Of a stretch of DNA of 40,772 nt, positions 7,853-14,847 are shown one piece after another. Numbering within the stretch: the stretch's first letter is position 1; every line of letters starts with the position of its first letter. The stretch comes from Steroidobacteraceae bacterium (GTDB lineage Bacteria; Pseudomonadota; Gammaproteobacteria; Steroidobacterales; Steroidobacteraceae), in NCBI GenBank assembly GCA_019187495.1, contig JABAQN010000051.1:1-40772 (forward strand), written 5' to 3'. Made by a program: the position numbers and the translations under genes. The notes below the pieces were generated by a model. The model saw only the letters and a program-made list of their open reading frames with translations. It was not told the origin of the DNA and made no database searches.

Positions 7853-9583
7853 TCAGGCGGGCAGCACGTGGTCGACCAGCAGCTGCAGCCGCCGTTCGCC
7901 CTGGTAGACATTCACGTCGAGGCGATACACGAGGTGCACCTCGCCCGCGGGCAGGCACGCGGCACTGTCGGCCAGCAGGTTGAAGGCGATCGCATCGTAA
8001 CGCCGCGCTCCGCCGGCCGTCTCCACCCACATCTTGACGTGCTTCTCGCCGACGACGCGCGCGCGCTCGATGGTGAACCGGCCATCGAACACCGGCTCCG
8101 GGAACGCCGCGCCCCAGGGCCCGCCGCGACGCAGTGCCTCGGCCGTCGCGAGGCACAGGTCGGCGGCGTCGAGTTCGCCGTCCGTGTCGAGCCGGTCGAC
8201 GTCGGCGCCGGCGCCGAGCCAGCGCGCGACTTCCGCATCGAAGGCGGCGGCGAACGCGTCGAGCCGCGCCGGCTCGAGCGTGAGCCCGGCGGCCATCGCG
8301 TGGCCGCCGAAGCGCACGATGAGTCCGGGGTGCGTCGCCGCGATGTTCTCGAACACATCACGCACGTGCACGCCCGCGACCGAACGCGCCGAGCCGCGCA
8401 GCAGGCCGTCGCCGCCGTTCGCGAACGCGACGACCGGGCGTCGCACGCGCTCCTTCACCCGGCTCGCGACAAGGCCGACGACGCCCTGGTGCCACTCACC
8501 GTGGTAAAGGCAGACGCCGGCGCGTGACCGGCTGCCGGGCGTGGCGAGCGTGCCGAGCTGCCGCACGGCGGCGAGGGCTTCCGCCTGCATCCGCGACTCG
8601 ATCGCGCGCCGCTCGGCGTTCAGCTGGTCGAGGCGCGCCGCCAGCGCGCGCGCATCCGCCTCGCGATCGGCGAGCAGGCAGCGGATGCCGATCGACATGT
8701 CATCGAGGCGCCCGGCGGCGTTGAGCCGCGGCGCGATCGCGAAGCCGAGGTCGGCGGCCACGAGATCCGCGCGGTCGCGCTTCGCGATATCGAGCAGCGC
8801 GCGGATCCCGGGCACGCAGCGGCCCGCACGGATCCGCGCGAGGCCCTGCGTGACGAGCACGCGGTTGTTGCGGTCGAGCGGCACGACATCGGCGACCGTG
8901 CCGAGCGCGACGAGATCGAGCCACTCGGCGGGCGGGGGTGCCGCAGGGTCGACGAGGCCCGCGGCATCGAGCGCGCGCTTCAGCGCGACCATCACGTAGA
9001 ACGCGACGCCGACCCCCGCCAGCGTACGGCTGGCGAAGCGGCTGCCCGCGAGATTGGGATTGACCATCACGTTCGCGGCGGGCAGCTCGGCGCCCGGGAG
9101 GTGGTGGTCGGTGACGAGCACATCGATGCCGCGCGCGCGCGCCGCGGCGACGCCTGCCAGGCTCGCCACGCCGTTGTCGACCGTCACGATCAGGGTCGGT
9201 GCGCGCTCGGCGCCGAGTGCCACGATCTCGGGCGTCAGCCCATAGCCGAACTCGAAGCGGTTCGGCACGAGGAAATCGACGGCGGCAAAGCCCCAGGCGC
9301 GCAGCGCCCGCACGATCAGCACCGAGCTCGTCGCGCCGTCGGCGTCGAAATCGCCGACCACGAGCACTTTGCGGCCCGCACCGCGATGTGCGAGCAGCAG
9401 CTCGACCGCGGCGTCCACGCCGTCGAGCGTCCCGACCGGCAGCAGCGTCGACAGCGACAACGACAGATCGTCATCGCCACGCACGCCGCGCGCGGCATAG
9501 ATGCGCCGCAGGACCGGATGCAGCCCGCGTCCCCAGGACGCGTCGCCATCGACCGCCGATCGTCGTTCGATCCGCAGCGTCAC
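7853..9583 (-). CDS. recJ: single-stranded-DNA-specific exonuclease RecJ
   Basis: This 576-residue 5'-3' exonuclease acts in recombination and mismatch repair. The DHH phosphoesterase motifs are clear: VVGDFDADGATSS (motif I), TVDNGVAS and VLVTDHHLPG (the DHH motif), then the DHHA1 part with VRFGGHAMAAGL. Length is normal. GTG 9583 is chosen as the start because it overlaps the stop of the upstream rpfE-like gene as GTGA; a GTG five codons further up is possible. It belongs to an rpfE-recJ-prfB-lysS run. Confidence 0.95.
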   Translation of the reverse strand: MTLRIERRSAVDGDASWGRGLHPVLRRIYAARGVRGDDDLSLSLSTLLPVGTLDGVDAAVELLLAHRGAGRKVLVVGDFDADGATSSVLIVRALRAWGFAAVDFLVPNRFEFGYGLTPEIVALGAERAPTLIVTVDNGVASLAGVAAARARGIDVLVTDHHLPGAELPAANVMVNPNLAGSRFASRTLAGVGVAFYVMVALKRALDAAGLVDPAAPPPAEWLDLVALGTVADVVPLDRNNRVLVTQGLARIRAGRCVPGIRALLDIAKRDRADLVAADLGFAIAPRLNAAGRLDDMSIGIRCLLADREADARALAARLDQLNAERRAIESRMQAEALAAVRQLGTLATPGSRSRAGVCLYHGEWHQGVVGLVASRVKERVRRPVVAFANGGDGLLRGSARSVAGVHVRDVFENIAATHPGLIVRFGGHAMAAGLTLEPARLDAFAAAFDAEVARWLGAGADVDRLDTDGELDAADLCLATAEALRRGGPWGAAFPEPVFDGRFTIERARVVGEKHVKMWVETAGGARRYDAIAFNLLADSAACLPAGEVHLVYRLDVNVYQGERRLQLLVDHVLPA

Positions 9584-10545
9584 GCGGGCACGGCCCACGC
9601 GACGCGGCGACGCCAGGGCTTCACGAGATCGAAGCGCCCGAAGCGAAACGTGCGGCCGTCCGCGACCACGAGGACGGTGCGCGTGCGTCGCGCCGCGAGC
9701 GCCGCGAGCGCCGGCTCGATCCAGCGTGCCGCGGCGTTCCCGTCGACCGCATCGCGCACGACCGCGATCGTATCGAGGTCACCCGACAGTTCGAACGCGT
9801 CGAACGCGTGCGCCGGACCCTCGAGCGCGCGACCCATTGCGCTCCACAGGCCGCGAAGCCAGGCATCGCTGCCGTAACCGCGCGGCACGCGCGCGGGTGC
9901 GGCAACGGGCGTCGCGGGCGACGCCATCGCCGGCGATGACGCCGGGCCATGCGCCGCGCCACCCCAGAGCCAGAGGCCGCAGATCGCGTCGGCGCCGCGC
10001 CGCGTGCGCGCGCGGTTCACCGCGTGTTCGTGCAACCACATTTCGATTTCGACGCCGAGGCGCCGCAGTGGCGCCGCGCCCGCGCCCGCCGGCAGCCACG
10101 GCGCGATATCGCCGCCGAGCACGCGCGCCGGATCGACGGTCTCCGCGGTCGCCTCGATGCCCGTGAGCAGGAAACCCTCAGCGCCGGCCGGGACGAGCGA
10201 CAGGCCCGAACCCGCGAAGACACGCGCGAAATCCGTGGCCAGCGATTCCGCTTCCGCGGCCTCGAGCGCGAGCCAGCCCGTCACCGGCATCCGCACGTGA
10301 TCGTGCGCGGCGAGGAGCGCGACCGGCGTCGCGAACCAGGCAGCTTCGCGCGCGACGCCGAAGGCGCCGGCCGCGAGCCCGGCGGGAGGTTGCGCGGCGA
10401 GGTCCGCGCGCCCGACGCGCTGCGTGAGCCAGGCGCGCCAGTCACCGTTCGCGAGCGGCACGGGTCGGCCCCGGGCGAGCGAGGGCGCGAGGGCCGCACG
10501 TGCGGCCGCCGGCAGCACCGGCAGGATGACGACGAAACCGGACAC
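9580..10545 (-). CDS. rpfE: RpfE-like conserved protein (phosphoglycerate mutase-like family)
   Basis: This protein of about 321 residues has the family pattern WLHEHAVNRARTRRG...ICGLWLWGGA, seen in the RpfE / COG4255 proteins next to recJ in xanthomonads. The family is distantly related to cofactor-independent phosphoglycerate mutase, but its biochemical role is not established; in Xanthomonas campestris rpfE lies in the rpf pathogenicity cluster. An Ala/Pro-rich linker precedes the C-terminal third. GTG 10545 is the likely start (FVVILPVLPAA follows). Upstream codons to ATG 10596 would overlap the divergent Mth938-domain gene. The gene name rests on context and one motif. Confidence 0.65.
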   Translation of the reverse strand: MSGFVVILPVLPAAARAALAPSLARGRPVPLANGDWRAWLTQRVGRADLAAQPPAGLAAGAFGVAREAAWFATPVALLAAHDHVRMPVTGWLALEAAEAESLATDFARVFAGSGLSLVPAGAEGFLLTGIEATAETVDPARVLGGDIAPWLPAGAGAAPLRRLGVEIEMWLHEHAVNRARTRRGADAICGLWLWGGAAHGPASSPAMASPATPVAAPARVPRGYGSDAWLRGLWSAMGRALEGPAHAFDAFELSGDLDTIAVVRDAVDGNAAARWIEPALAALAARRTRTVLVVADGRTFRFGRFDLVKPWRRRVAWAVPA

Positions 10546-10564
10546 GATGTCGTATCGTACCGAA

Positions 10565-10933
10565 ATGCAACTGACACTGACCTCGCGCAGCGACATCCAC
10601 CTGATCCGCAGTCACGGCGAGGCCGATGTCGTGATCGGCGAGATGCGTTACGCGGCGCCGCTGATCGTCGGGGCGCAATCGATCGTGACCGACTGGACGG
10701 CCCGCAGCGGCGGCACACTCGAGGAGTCGCACTTCGCACCGATCCTTGCGCTCTCACCGGAAGTCGTGATCGTCGGCATGCCCGCACCGGTCGCATGGCC
10801 GCCCGCGGCGCTGCGGGCGCTCCTTGGTTCGCGAGGCATCGGGCTCGAAGTGATGGAATTCGGCGCTGCGTGCCGCACCTACAATGTGCTCGCGCAGGAA
10901 GACCGGCGGGTGATCCTCGCGCTCCTGCCGTAG
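10565..10933 (+). CDS. Mth938-like domain (DUF498) protein
   Basis: This 122-residue plus-strand protein matches the Mth938-like / DUF498 family by the pattern IGEMRYAAPLIV, followed by PEVVIVGMPAP and LEVMEFGAACRTYNVLAQEDRRV. Human relatives (NDUFAF3, AAMDC) exist; NDUFAF3 is a complex I assembly factor. The bacterial function is not established. ATG 10565 is chosen; ATG 10547 is also in frame. The start lies only about 20 nt from the divergent rpfE-like GTG, so the two 5' ends must share or overlap promoter sequence. Confidence 0.8.
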   Translation: MQLTLTSRSDIHLIRSHGEADVVIGEMRYAAPLIVGAQSIVTDWTARSGGTLEESHFAPILALSPEVVIVGMPAPVAWPPAALRALLGSRGIGLEVMEFGAACRTYNVLAQEDRRVILALLP

Positions 10934-10970
10934 CAGGCGCACCGAGAGAAGACACAGGAGGGAAAGCTCG

Positions 10971-11120
10971 TTACTTCGTAAGCCGATCGCCCGTAGCTGA
11001 CAGACCCGGGCGATCGTGGTCGCTTGTTCTTCTACTTCTTCGTCTGCTTCTTCTACTCGCCGACTCCCCCGAAACCCCTGTGCCTTCTCGCCGTGTGCCT
11101 GGGGGCGCCATGTTAGGCAT
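10971..11120 (-). CDS. possible small Arg/Ser-rich protein (uncertain)
   Basis: An ATG at 11120 opens a 49-codon frame on the minus strand ending in TAA. Its middle is strongly basic and repetitive, SRRSRRRSRRTS, and uses six AGA codons, which the surrounding genes seldom use. A possible promoter upstream has TTGTAA and TGTACT about 16 nt apart, placing the start of transcription about 12 nt before the ATG. The ribosome binding site is weak (AGG two bases before ATG). No family is recognised. The alternative is a non-coding RNA or a simple purine-rich spacer. Confidence 0.28.
   Translation of the reverse strand: MPNMAPPGTRREGTGVSGESASRRSRRRSRRTSDHDRPGLSATGDRLTK
10984..11016. repeat. 10-bp inverted repeat (possible hairpin or weak terminator)
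   Basis: The arms CGATCGCCCG and CGGGCGATCG are perfect and enclose a 13-nt loop. It begins about 50 nt after the Mth938-domain stop codon and is followed on the plus strand by a pyrimidine-rich run of CTT/TTC triplets rather than a clean T-run. It may slow or end transcription of the plus-strand gene. It also lies inside the possible small ORF on the minus strand. Confidence 0.4.
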
Positions 11121-11170
11121 GGCCTGTACTATCACGCAAGTACAGCATTAACTCGTTCTGTTACAAACAG
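11107..11170. repeat. cluster of three short inverted repeats in an AT-richer spacer
   Basis: Three consecutive perfect inverted repeats are visible: GCCATG/CATGGC with a 5-nt loop (11107-11123), CTGTACT/AGTACAG with an 8-nt loop (11124-11145), and CTGTT/AACAG with a 3-nt loop (11158-11170). They fill the spacer immediately downstream of pcm, which is much richer in A and T than its surroundings. Together they look like regulatory or RNA-structural sequence; no known site is matched. Confidence 0.4.
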
Positions 11171-11184
11171 TTACGCTATTTTAT

Positions 11185-11847
11185 TCAGGTTGTGCCTTCC
11201 AGCAGGGGCACGAATGAAACCGGCCCGAGCGCCTGTCGCTCGACCTTCAGCTCGCGCCGCGTGAAGCGCACGAGTTCCTGCGCTCCCTCGGGTCCGACCG
11301 GCACGATCAGCCGGCCGCCCACCTTAAGTTGCTCGAGCAGCGCGTCGGGCACGCGCAGCGGCGCGGCGGCGACCAGCATGCCGTCGAACGGCGCGTGCGA
11401 AGGCCAGCCGCGATAGCCGTCACCGTGGCGGAAGCGCACGTTCTTGATGCCGAGCTCGCGGACGCGTTCCTTCGCACGCTTCAGCAACGGCTCGATGCGC
11501 TCGATGCTGTAGAGCTTGTCGACGAGCGGCGCGAGCACCGCCGTCTGGTAGCCGCAGCCGGTGCCGACTTCGAGCACGTTGAAGAGTGGCCCGCCCTCGA
11601 GCAGCGCCTCGGTCATCCGCGCGACGATATAGGGCTGGGAAATCGTCTGGCCGTGGCCGATCGGCAATGCCGTATCCTCGTACGCGCGGCTCGCGAGCGC
11701 CTCGTCGACGAAAATATGCCGCGGCACGTTGCGGATACGGTCGAGCACCGCGGGGTTGCGTATGCCCTGTTCCGCGAGCCGCTGCACGAGCCGATCGCGG
11801 GTCCGGGCCGAGGTCATGCCGATGCCGGCGAGGCGCACGTCAGCCAC
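11185..11847 (-). CDS. pcm: protein-L-isoaspartate O-methyltransferase
   Basis: This 220-residue enzyme uses S-adenosylmethionine to methylate isoaspartyl residues in damaged proteins. The SAM-binding motif is [16 protein letters not shown], and the conserved region [20 protein letters not shown] precedes it, with [17 protein letters not shown] typical of the family. GTG 11847 is preferred because GGGAGG lies about five bases before it; ATG 11817 is an alternative. The gene overlaps the surE stop by eight bases. In many relatives nlpD and rpoS follow pcm; here they do not. Confidence 0.95.
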   Translation of the reverse strand: MADVRLAGIGMTSARTRDRLVQRLAEQGIRNPAVLDRIRNVPRHIFVDEALASRAYEDTALPIGHGQTISQPYIVARMTEALLEGGPLFNVLEVGTGCGYQTAVLAPLVDKLYSIERIEPLLKRAKERVRELGIKNVRFRHGDGYRGWPSHAPFDGMLVAAAPLRVPDALLEQLKVGGRLIVPVGPEGAQELVRFTRRELKVERQALGPVSFVPLLEGTT

Positions 11848-12601
11848 GCGGCCTCCCGTCGAGCCACTGCGCCACGGTGCCGAGCGCGGCGTGGCGCGTC
11901 AGGTCGATCTGCAGCGGCGTCACCGAAACGAATCCCTCGGCGATCGCATGGAAATCGGTACCGGGGCCTGCTTCCTCTCCCGGGCCCGACGGCCCGATCC
12001 AGTACACATCGCGGCCACGTGGATCGGTGGCACGAATCACCGGCTCGGATCGATGCCGGTAGCCGAGGCGCGTCGAGCGAAAGCCGCGCAGCTGCTCGTA
12101 GGGCAGGTCCGGCACATTGACATTGAGGATCATGCTGCGATCGAGCGGCTCCGCGAGCAGGCGCTCGACGATCTCGCGCGCGACGCGCGCGGCTGTCGCG
12201 AAATGGCGTGGGCCGCCCTGCTCGGTGCACAGCGACACCGCGACCGTCGTGAGTCCGAGGAAACGCCCCTCGATCGCGGCCGCCACCGTGCCGGAATAGA
12301 GCACGTCGTCGCCAAGGTTTGCGCCATCGTTGACGCCCGACACGACCATGTCGAACTCGAAGTCGAACAGGCCCGAGATCGCGAGGTGCACGCAGTCGGT
12401 CGGCGTGCCGACGACGTAATGGACGCCCTCCTCGGCCGTGAAGACGCGCAGCGGCACGTCGAGCGTCAGGGAGTTGCTCGCGCCGCTGCGGTTGCGGTCC
12501 GGCGCGACCACCGTCAGGTCCGCGACCCCCACGAGCGCGTGGCGCAGGTGACGGATGCCCTCGGCACGGAAGCCGTCGTCATTGGCGAGCAGGATTTTCA
12601 C
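11840..12601 (-). CDS. surE: 5'/3'-nucleotidase SurE
   Basis: This is a 253-residue metal-dependent phosphatase acting on nucleoside monophosphates. The N-terminal metal site LLANDDG (Asp8, Asp9) and the central [21 protein letters not shown] motif identify the family. The start is GTG 12601. It is divergent from the Smr-domain gene and directly precedes pcm, the conserved surE-pcm arrangement. It is involved in stationary-phase survival in E. coli. Confidence 0.95.
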   Translation of the reverse strand: MKILLANDDGFRAEGIRHLRHALVGVADLTVVAPDRNRSGASNSLTLDVPLRVFTAEEGVHYVVGTPTDCVHLAISGLFDFEFDMVVSGVNDGANLGDDVLYSGTVAAAIEGRFLGLTTVAVSLCTEQGGPRHFATAARVAREIVERLLAEPLDRSMILNVNVPDLPYEQLRGFRSTRLGYRHRSEPVIRATDPRGRDVYWIGPSGPGEEAGPGTDFHAIAEGFVSVTPLQIDLTRHAALGTVAQWLDGRPRG

Positions 12602-12612
12602 TCGAACGGGAA

Positions 12613-12650
12613 GCTTTCAGGATTTTCGGGCGCGTCAATATACTGAAAGC
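12613..12650. repeat. 8-bp inverted repeat flanking the Smr-gene promoter region
   Basis: GCTTTCAG (12613-12620) and CTGAAAGC (12643-12650) form a perfect inverted repeat separated by 22 nt in the spacer between the divergent surE and Smr-domain genes. The right arm overlaps the putative -10 element. This arrangement could be an operator or a small hairpin in the leader. No regulator is assigned. Confidence 0.35.
12615..12644 (+). promoter_or_regulatory. putative sigma70-type promoter of the Smr-domain gene
   Basis: A good -10 element TATACT lies at 12639-12644, about 20 nt before the AGGAGG-like ribosome binding site. A poor -35 candidate TTTCAG lies at 12615-12620 with 18-nt spacing. The -10 match and the position between divergent genes support it; the -35 does not. 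Confidence 0.4.
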
Positions 12651-12665
12651 GTTCCTGCGGAGGAA

Positions 12666-13202
12666 ATGGTGGCCAACGACCCCGGCGACGACGACCCGAG
12701 CCTCTTTCGCGAGGCGGTGCGCGGCACGAAGCTCCTGCGCGCCGAACCGCGTGCCGGGGCGCGCCGGCGCCGGCCCGCCGCGCGTGCCCGCTTTGCGCAC
12801 GCCGATCGGGAGGCGGTGCTCGCCGAATCGCTCGACGTCCCCTGGCCCGAAAGCGGCATCGAGAGCGGCGATGAGCTCGTTTTCCGGCGTACGGGCGTGC
12901 AGGAGACGGTGCTGCGCAAGCTCCGTCGCGGGGAGTTCCGCGTCGAGGCGGAGATCGATCTGCACGGGCTCACGGCAGTTGCCGCCAGGGCCGAACTGCG
13001 GGCGTTCCTCGCCTCGGCCATCGCGCGCCGGCTGCGCTGCGTGCGGATCGTGCACGGCAAGGGCCTGCGCTCGGGGCAGCGCGGACCGGTGCTGAAGCAC
13101 ACGGTGAACGGCCTGCTGCGCCAGGTGGGCGCGGTTCTCGCGTTCACCTCGGCGCGGCAGGTCGATGGCGGCACCGGCGCGGTGTACGTCCTGCTGGGAT
13201 GA
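12666..13202 (+). CDS. Smr-domain (MutS2 C-terminal-like) protein
   Basis: This 178-residue protein has an Arg/Ala-rich N-terminal half and a C-terminal Smr domain from about residue 98 onward. The domain shows EIDLHGLT and RIVHGKGLRSG, the two hallmark motifs, and ends in GAVYVLL. Small stand-alone Smr proteins are nucleases acting on DNA or RNA; E. coli SmrB cleaves mRNA on collided ribosomes. Which substrate applies here is unknown. A GGAGG ribosome binding site precedes ATG 12666 and GTG 12669; ATG is given, but GTG has better spacing. The stop codon is followed after 3 nt by a long palindrome. Confidence 0.88.
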   Translation: MVANDPGDDDPSLFREAVRGTKLLRAEPRAGARRRRPAARARFAHADREAVLAESLDVPWPESGIESGDELVFRRTGVQETVLRKLRRGEFRVEAEIDLHGLTAVAARAELRAFLASAIARRLRCVRIVHGKGLRSGQRGPVLKHTVNGLLRQVGAVLAFTSARQVDGGTGAVYVLLG

Positions 13203-13205
13203 GAA

Positions 13206-13280
13206 TGGTGCCGGGCTTTCGGTTGTTCGGTTATTGCGCGGCTGCGCCGCAATAACCGAACAACCGAAAGCCCGGCACCA
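13206..13280. repeat. long perfect palindrome, copy 1 (33-bp stem, 9-nt loop)
   Basis: Two 33-nt arms (13206-13238 and 13248-13280) are perfectly complementary around the loop CGGCTGCGC. The element starts 3 nt after the Smr-gene stop and ends 10 nt before the lipoprotein-gene stop, so both convergent genes run into it. It is nearly identical to the element at 14771-14843, but in the opposite orientation as judged by the loop. It could act as a bidirectional terminator or be a REP- or MITE-like mobile repeat. Confidence 0.9.
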
Positions 13281-13290
13281 CGATTCACGC

Positions 13291-14679
13291 CTACTGCGCC
13301 GTGCCGGTCTCCCAGGCGGCGCGCAGTTCGCGGCCGCACCTCGATGATGCGAGCCCCGACTGCAACTCGTCACTGGACCCCGCGAACCGGGAGATGACGC
13401 CGTAGAACCTCCTGTTGGCCTCGATCCACGGGTAGAAGCCGAAAGCTCCCGGACTGCTGAACGCACCATCGCCCGTCGCGGGATCGTCCTCGACCCAATG
13501 CGCGATCGAGTAGTGCCACTGCACGGTCACGGCGGGGCTGCGCACCGCATCGCACCCTGTCCCCACCCACGCGCACACCGCGTGCGTGCCGAGCGCATCG
13601 CGCATTCCGAGGCGCCCGCCGACGATCGCGCGCAGGATCGGTGCGTAATCGTTCGCGCTGGCATAGATGCCGCCCGCCAGCAGGGGCTGGTTGTATTGCA
13701 ACGTGATGCCATTCACGCCGATTCCGGCAACGATGGCGTCACCGAGCAGCGATGCGTCGAGATCGTTGATCTCGGGCTGCAACTGCCCCGCATGGTTCTC
13801 TTCGTGGCCCGAGTTGTAGAAGAAGAGCCCATCGGTATCGGGGTCGTGGCTGGCGTAGGTCTTGCCCGGCGTCGAAGATGGCAGCGTCAGGCAATAATTG
13901 ATGCTGTTCGGCCCGCTCGCCGGCGCGCTGCAGGTGGCGCGGCTGACCGATGTGTCCATGTACGTATAGCCGCTCGTGAAATTGAGGAACTTGATGTCTT
14001 CCGCCGTCAGGTTCGCGGCGCCGCCGCGACGCTGCACCACATAAATGCCGTAGATCCACTTCGACGCCGACGCGATCGGCAATTTCGTGGCCGCCGTCAG
14101 CGGCGTCCCGCCGGCCTGTGTCGAGCTGCCGCTCGCAAGCCTCGCATCCCCGTTGCCGATCTCCCAGTAAAAGGGCTGGATCGCCGTGCAGGCCGCGTTT
14201 CCAAGGGCGGTCTGCGCCACTGCCGTGGCGCTGTTCGGCGTCGGCGGTCCATCGCTGCCCACCGCGATCGTCACGACCGTCGAGGCGCTCGCAGCGGTCA
14301 TGAGTCCCGACGCATTGTCCCGCGCACGGATCGTGACCGTCGCTCCGTCCACCGCATCGGGCGCTGCCGAGATGGCGCCGCCCGGACTCACAGCGACGAT
14401 GGCACCGTCTGACGATGTGAATGTCTCACCCGAGGCTGCGAGCGTCTTCGTCGAACCATCGCTGTAGGTGCCGATCACATTCAGCGAGGCCGACCCGCCC
14501 GGCGCAAGGGTCACGGCCAGGGGCGAGAGCGCGATCGATGCCAGGCCCGGAGGCGGCGGAGCCGGGTCCGTACTGCCGCCGCCGCCACCTCCGCAAGCGG
14601 CGAGCGCGACAGCGAGCGATGCAAGCAGGCCACCACGCCAGCGGCAGCCGGGTCGGGTTACGAGGTCGAGTGGCGCCAA
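13291..14679 (-). CDS. lipoprotein with Big_2-like domain and serine beta-lactamase-like hydrolase domain
   Basis: From TTG 14679, preceded by a strong AGGAGG at good spacing, the product has 462 residues; ATG 14709 is an alternative. A signal segment WRGGLLASLAVALAAC has a lipobox with the lipidated Cys at residue 29, followed by a poly-Gly and Pro linker. Residues about 46-142 look like a bacterial Ig-like group 2 domain. The C-terminal part has SASK (Ser204, Lys207), fitting the SxxK motif of penicillin-recognising hydrolases, then FFYNSGHE and SPGAFGFYPWI where the YxN and third motifs are expected. The substrate is unknown. It is the only gene between two long palindromes and separates truD from the Smr-domain gene. 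Confidence 0.7.
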   Translation of the reverse strand: MAPLDLVTRPGCRWRGGLLASLAVALAACGGGGGGSTDPAPPPPGLASIALSPLAVTLAPGGSASLNVIGTYSDGSTKTLAASGETFTSSDGAIVAVSPGGAISAAPDAVDGATVTIRARDNASGLMTAASASTVVTIAVGSDGPPTPNSATAVAQTALGNAACTAIQPFYWEIGNGDARLASGSSTQAGGTPLTAATKLPIASASKWIYGIYVVQRRGGAANLTAEDIKFLNFTSGYTYMDTSVSRATCSAPASGPNSINYCLTLPSSTPGKTYASHDPDTDGLFFYNSGHEENHAGQLQPEINDLDASLLGDAIVAGIGVNGITLQYNQPLLAGGIYASANDYAPILRAIVGGRLGMRDALGTHAVCAWVGTGCDAVRSPAVTVQWHYSIAHWVEDDPATGDGAFSSPGAFGFYPWIEANRRFYGVISRFAGSSDELQSGLASSRCGRELRAAWETGTAQ

Positions 14680-14770
14680 GGCATCCCTCCTGCATTCACC
14701 AGGTGCCATCGACAGGCAACGACCGGCGGCGTGCGCGGTTGACAGCACGAGGCGACCGAACGGAGAGAAC

Positions 14771-14843
14771 GGTGCCGGGTTTTCGGTTGTTCGGTTATTG
14801 CGGCGCAGCCGCGCAATAACCGAACAACCGAAAACCCGGCACC
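14771..14843. repeat. long perfect palindrome, copy 2 (32-bp stem, 9-nt loop)
   Basis: Arms 14771-14802 and 14812-14843 are perfectly complementary around the loop GCGCAGCCG, which is the exact reverse complement of the copy-1 loop. The stem differs from copy 1 by one base pair (C-G in copy 1, T-A here) changed in both arms, so pairing is kept. It begins 4 nt after the truD stop codon on the minus strand and lies upstream of the lipoprotein gene. It may terminate truD transcription. Confidence 0.9.
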
Positions 14844-14847
14844 ATGT

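Noticed and set aside
11124-11145. CTGTACT...AGTACAG as a LexA box
   Set aside because: The CTGT and ACAG ends are 14 nt apart instead of the 8 expected for a gammaproteobacterial LexA site, and no SOS gene follows.
10950-11154. Plus-strand frame with a leucine-rich, membrane-like stretch over the pcm/Mth938 spacer
   Set aside because: There is an AGGAGG sequence at 10956-10961 but no ATG, GTG or TTG at suitable distance, and the Leu run is simply the CTT/TTC repeat read in that frame.
13206-14843. Palindromes plus lipoprotein gene as a standard insertion sequence
   Set aside because: No transposase, integrase or target duplication is visible, and the enclosed gene has a signal peptide and enzyme-like domain instead.
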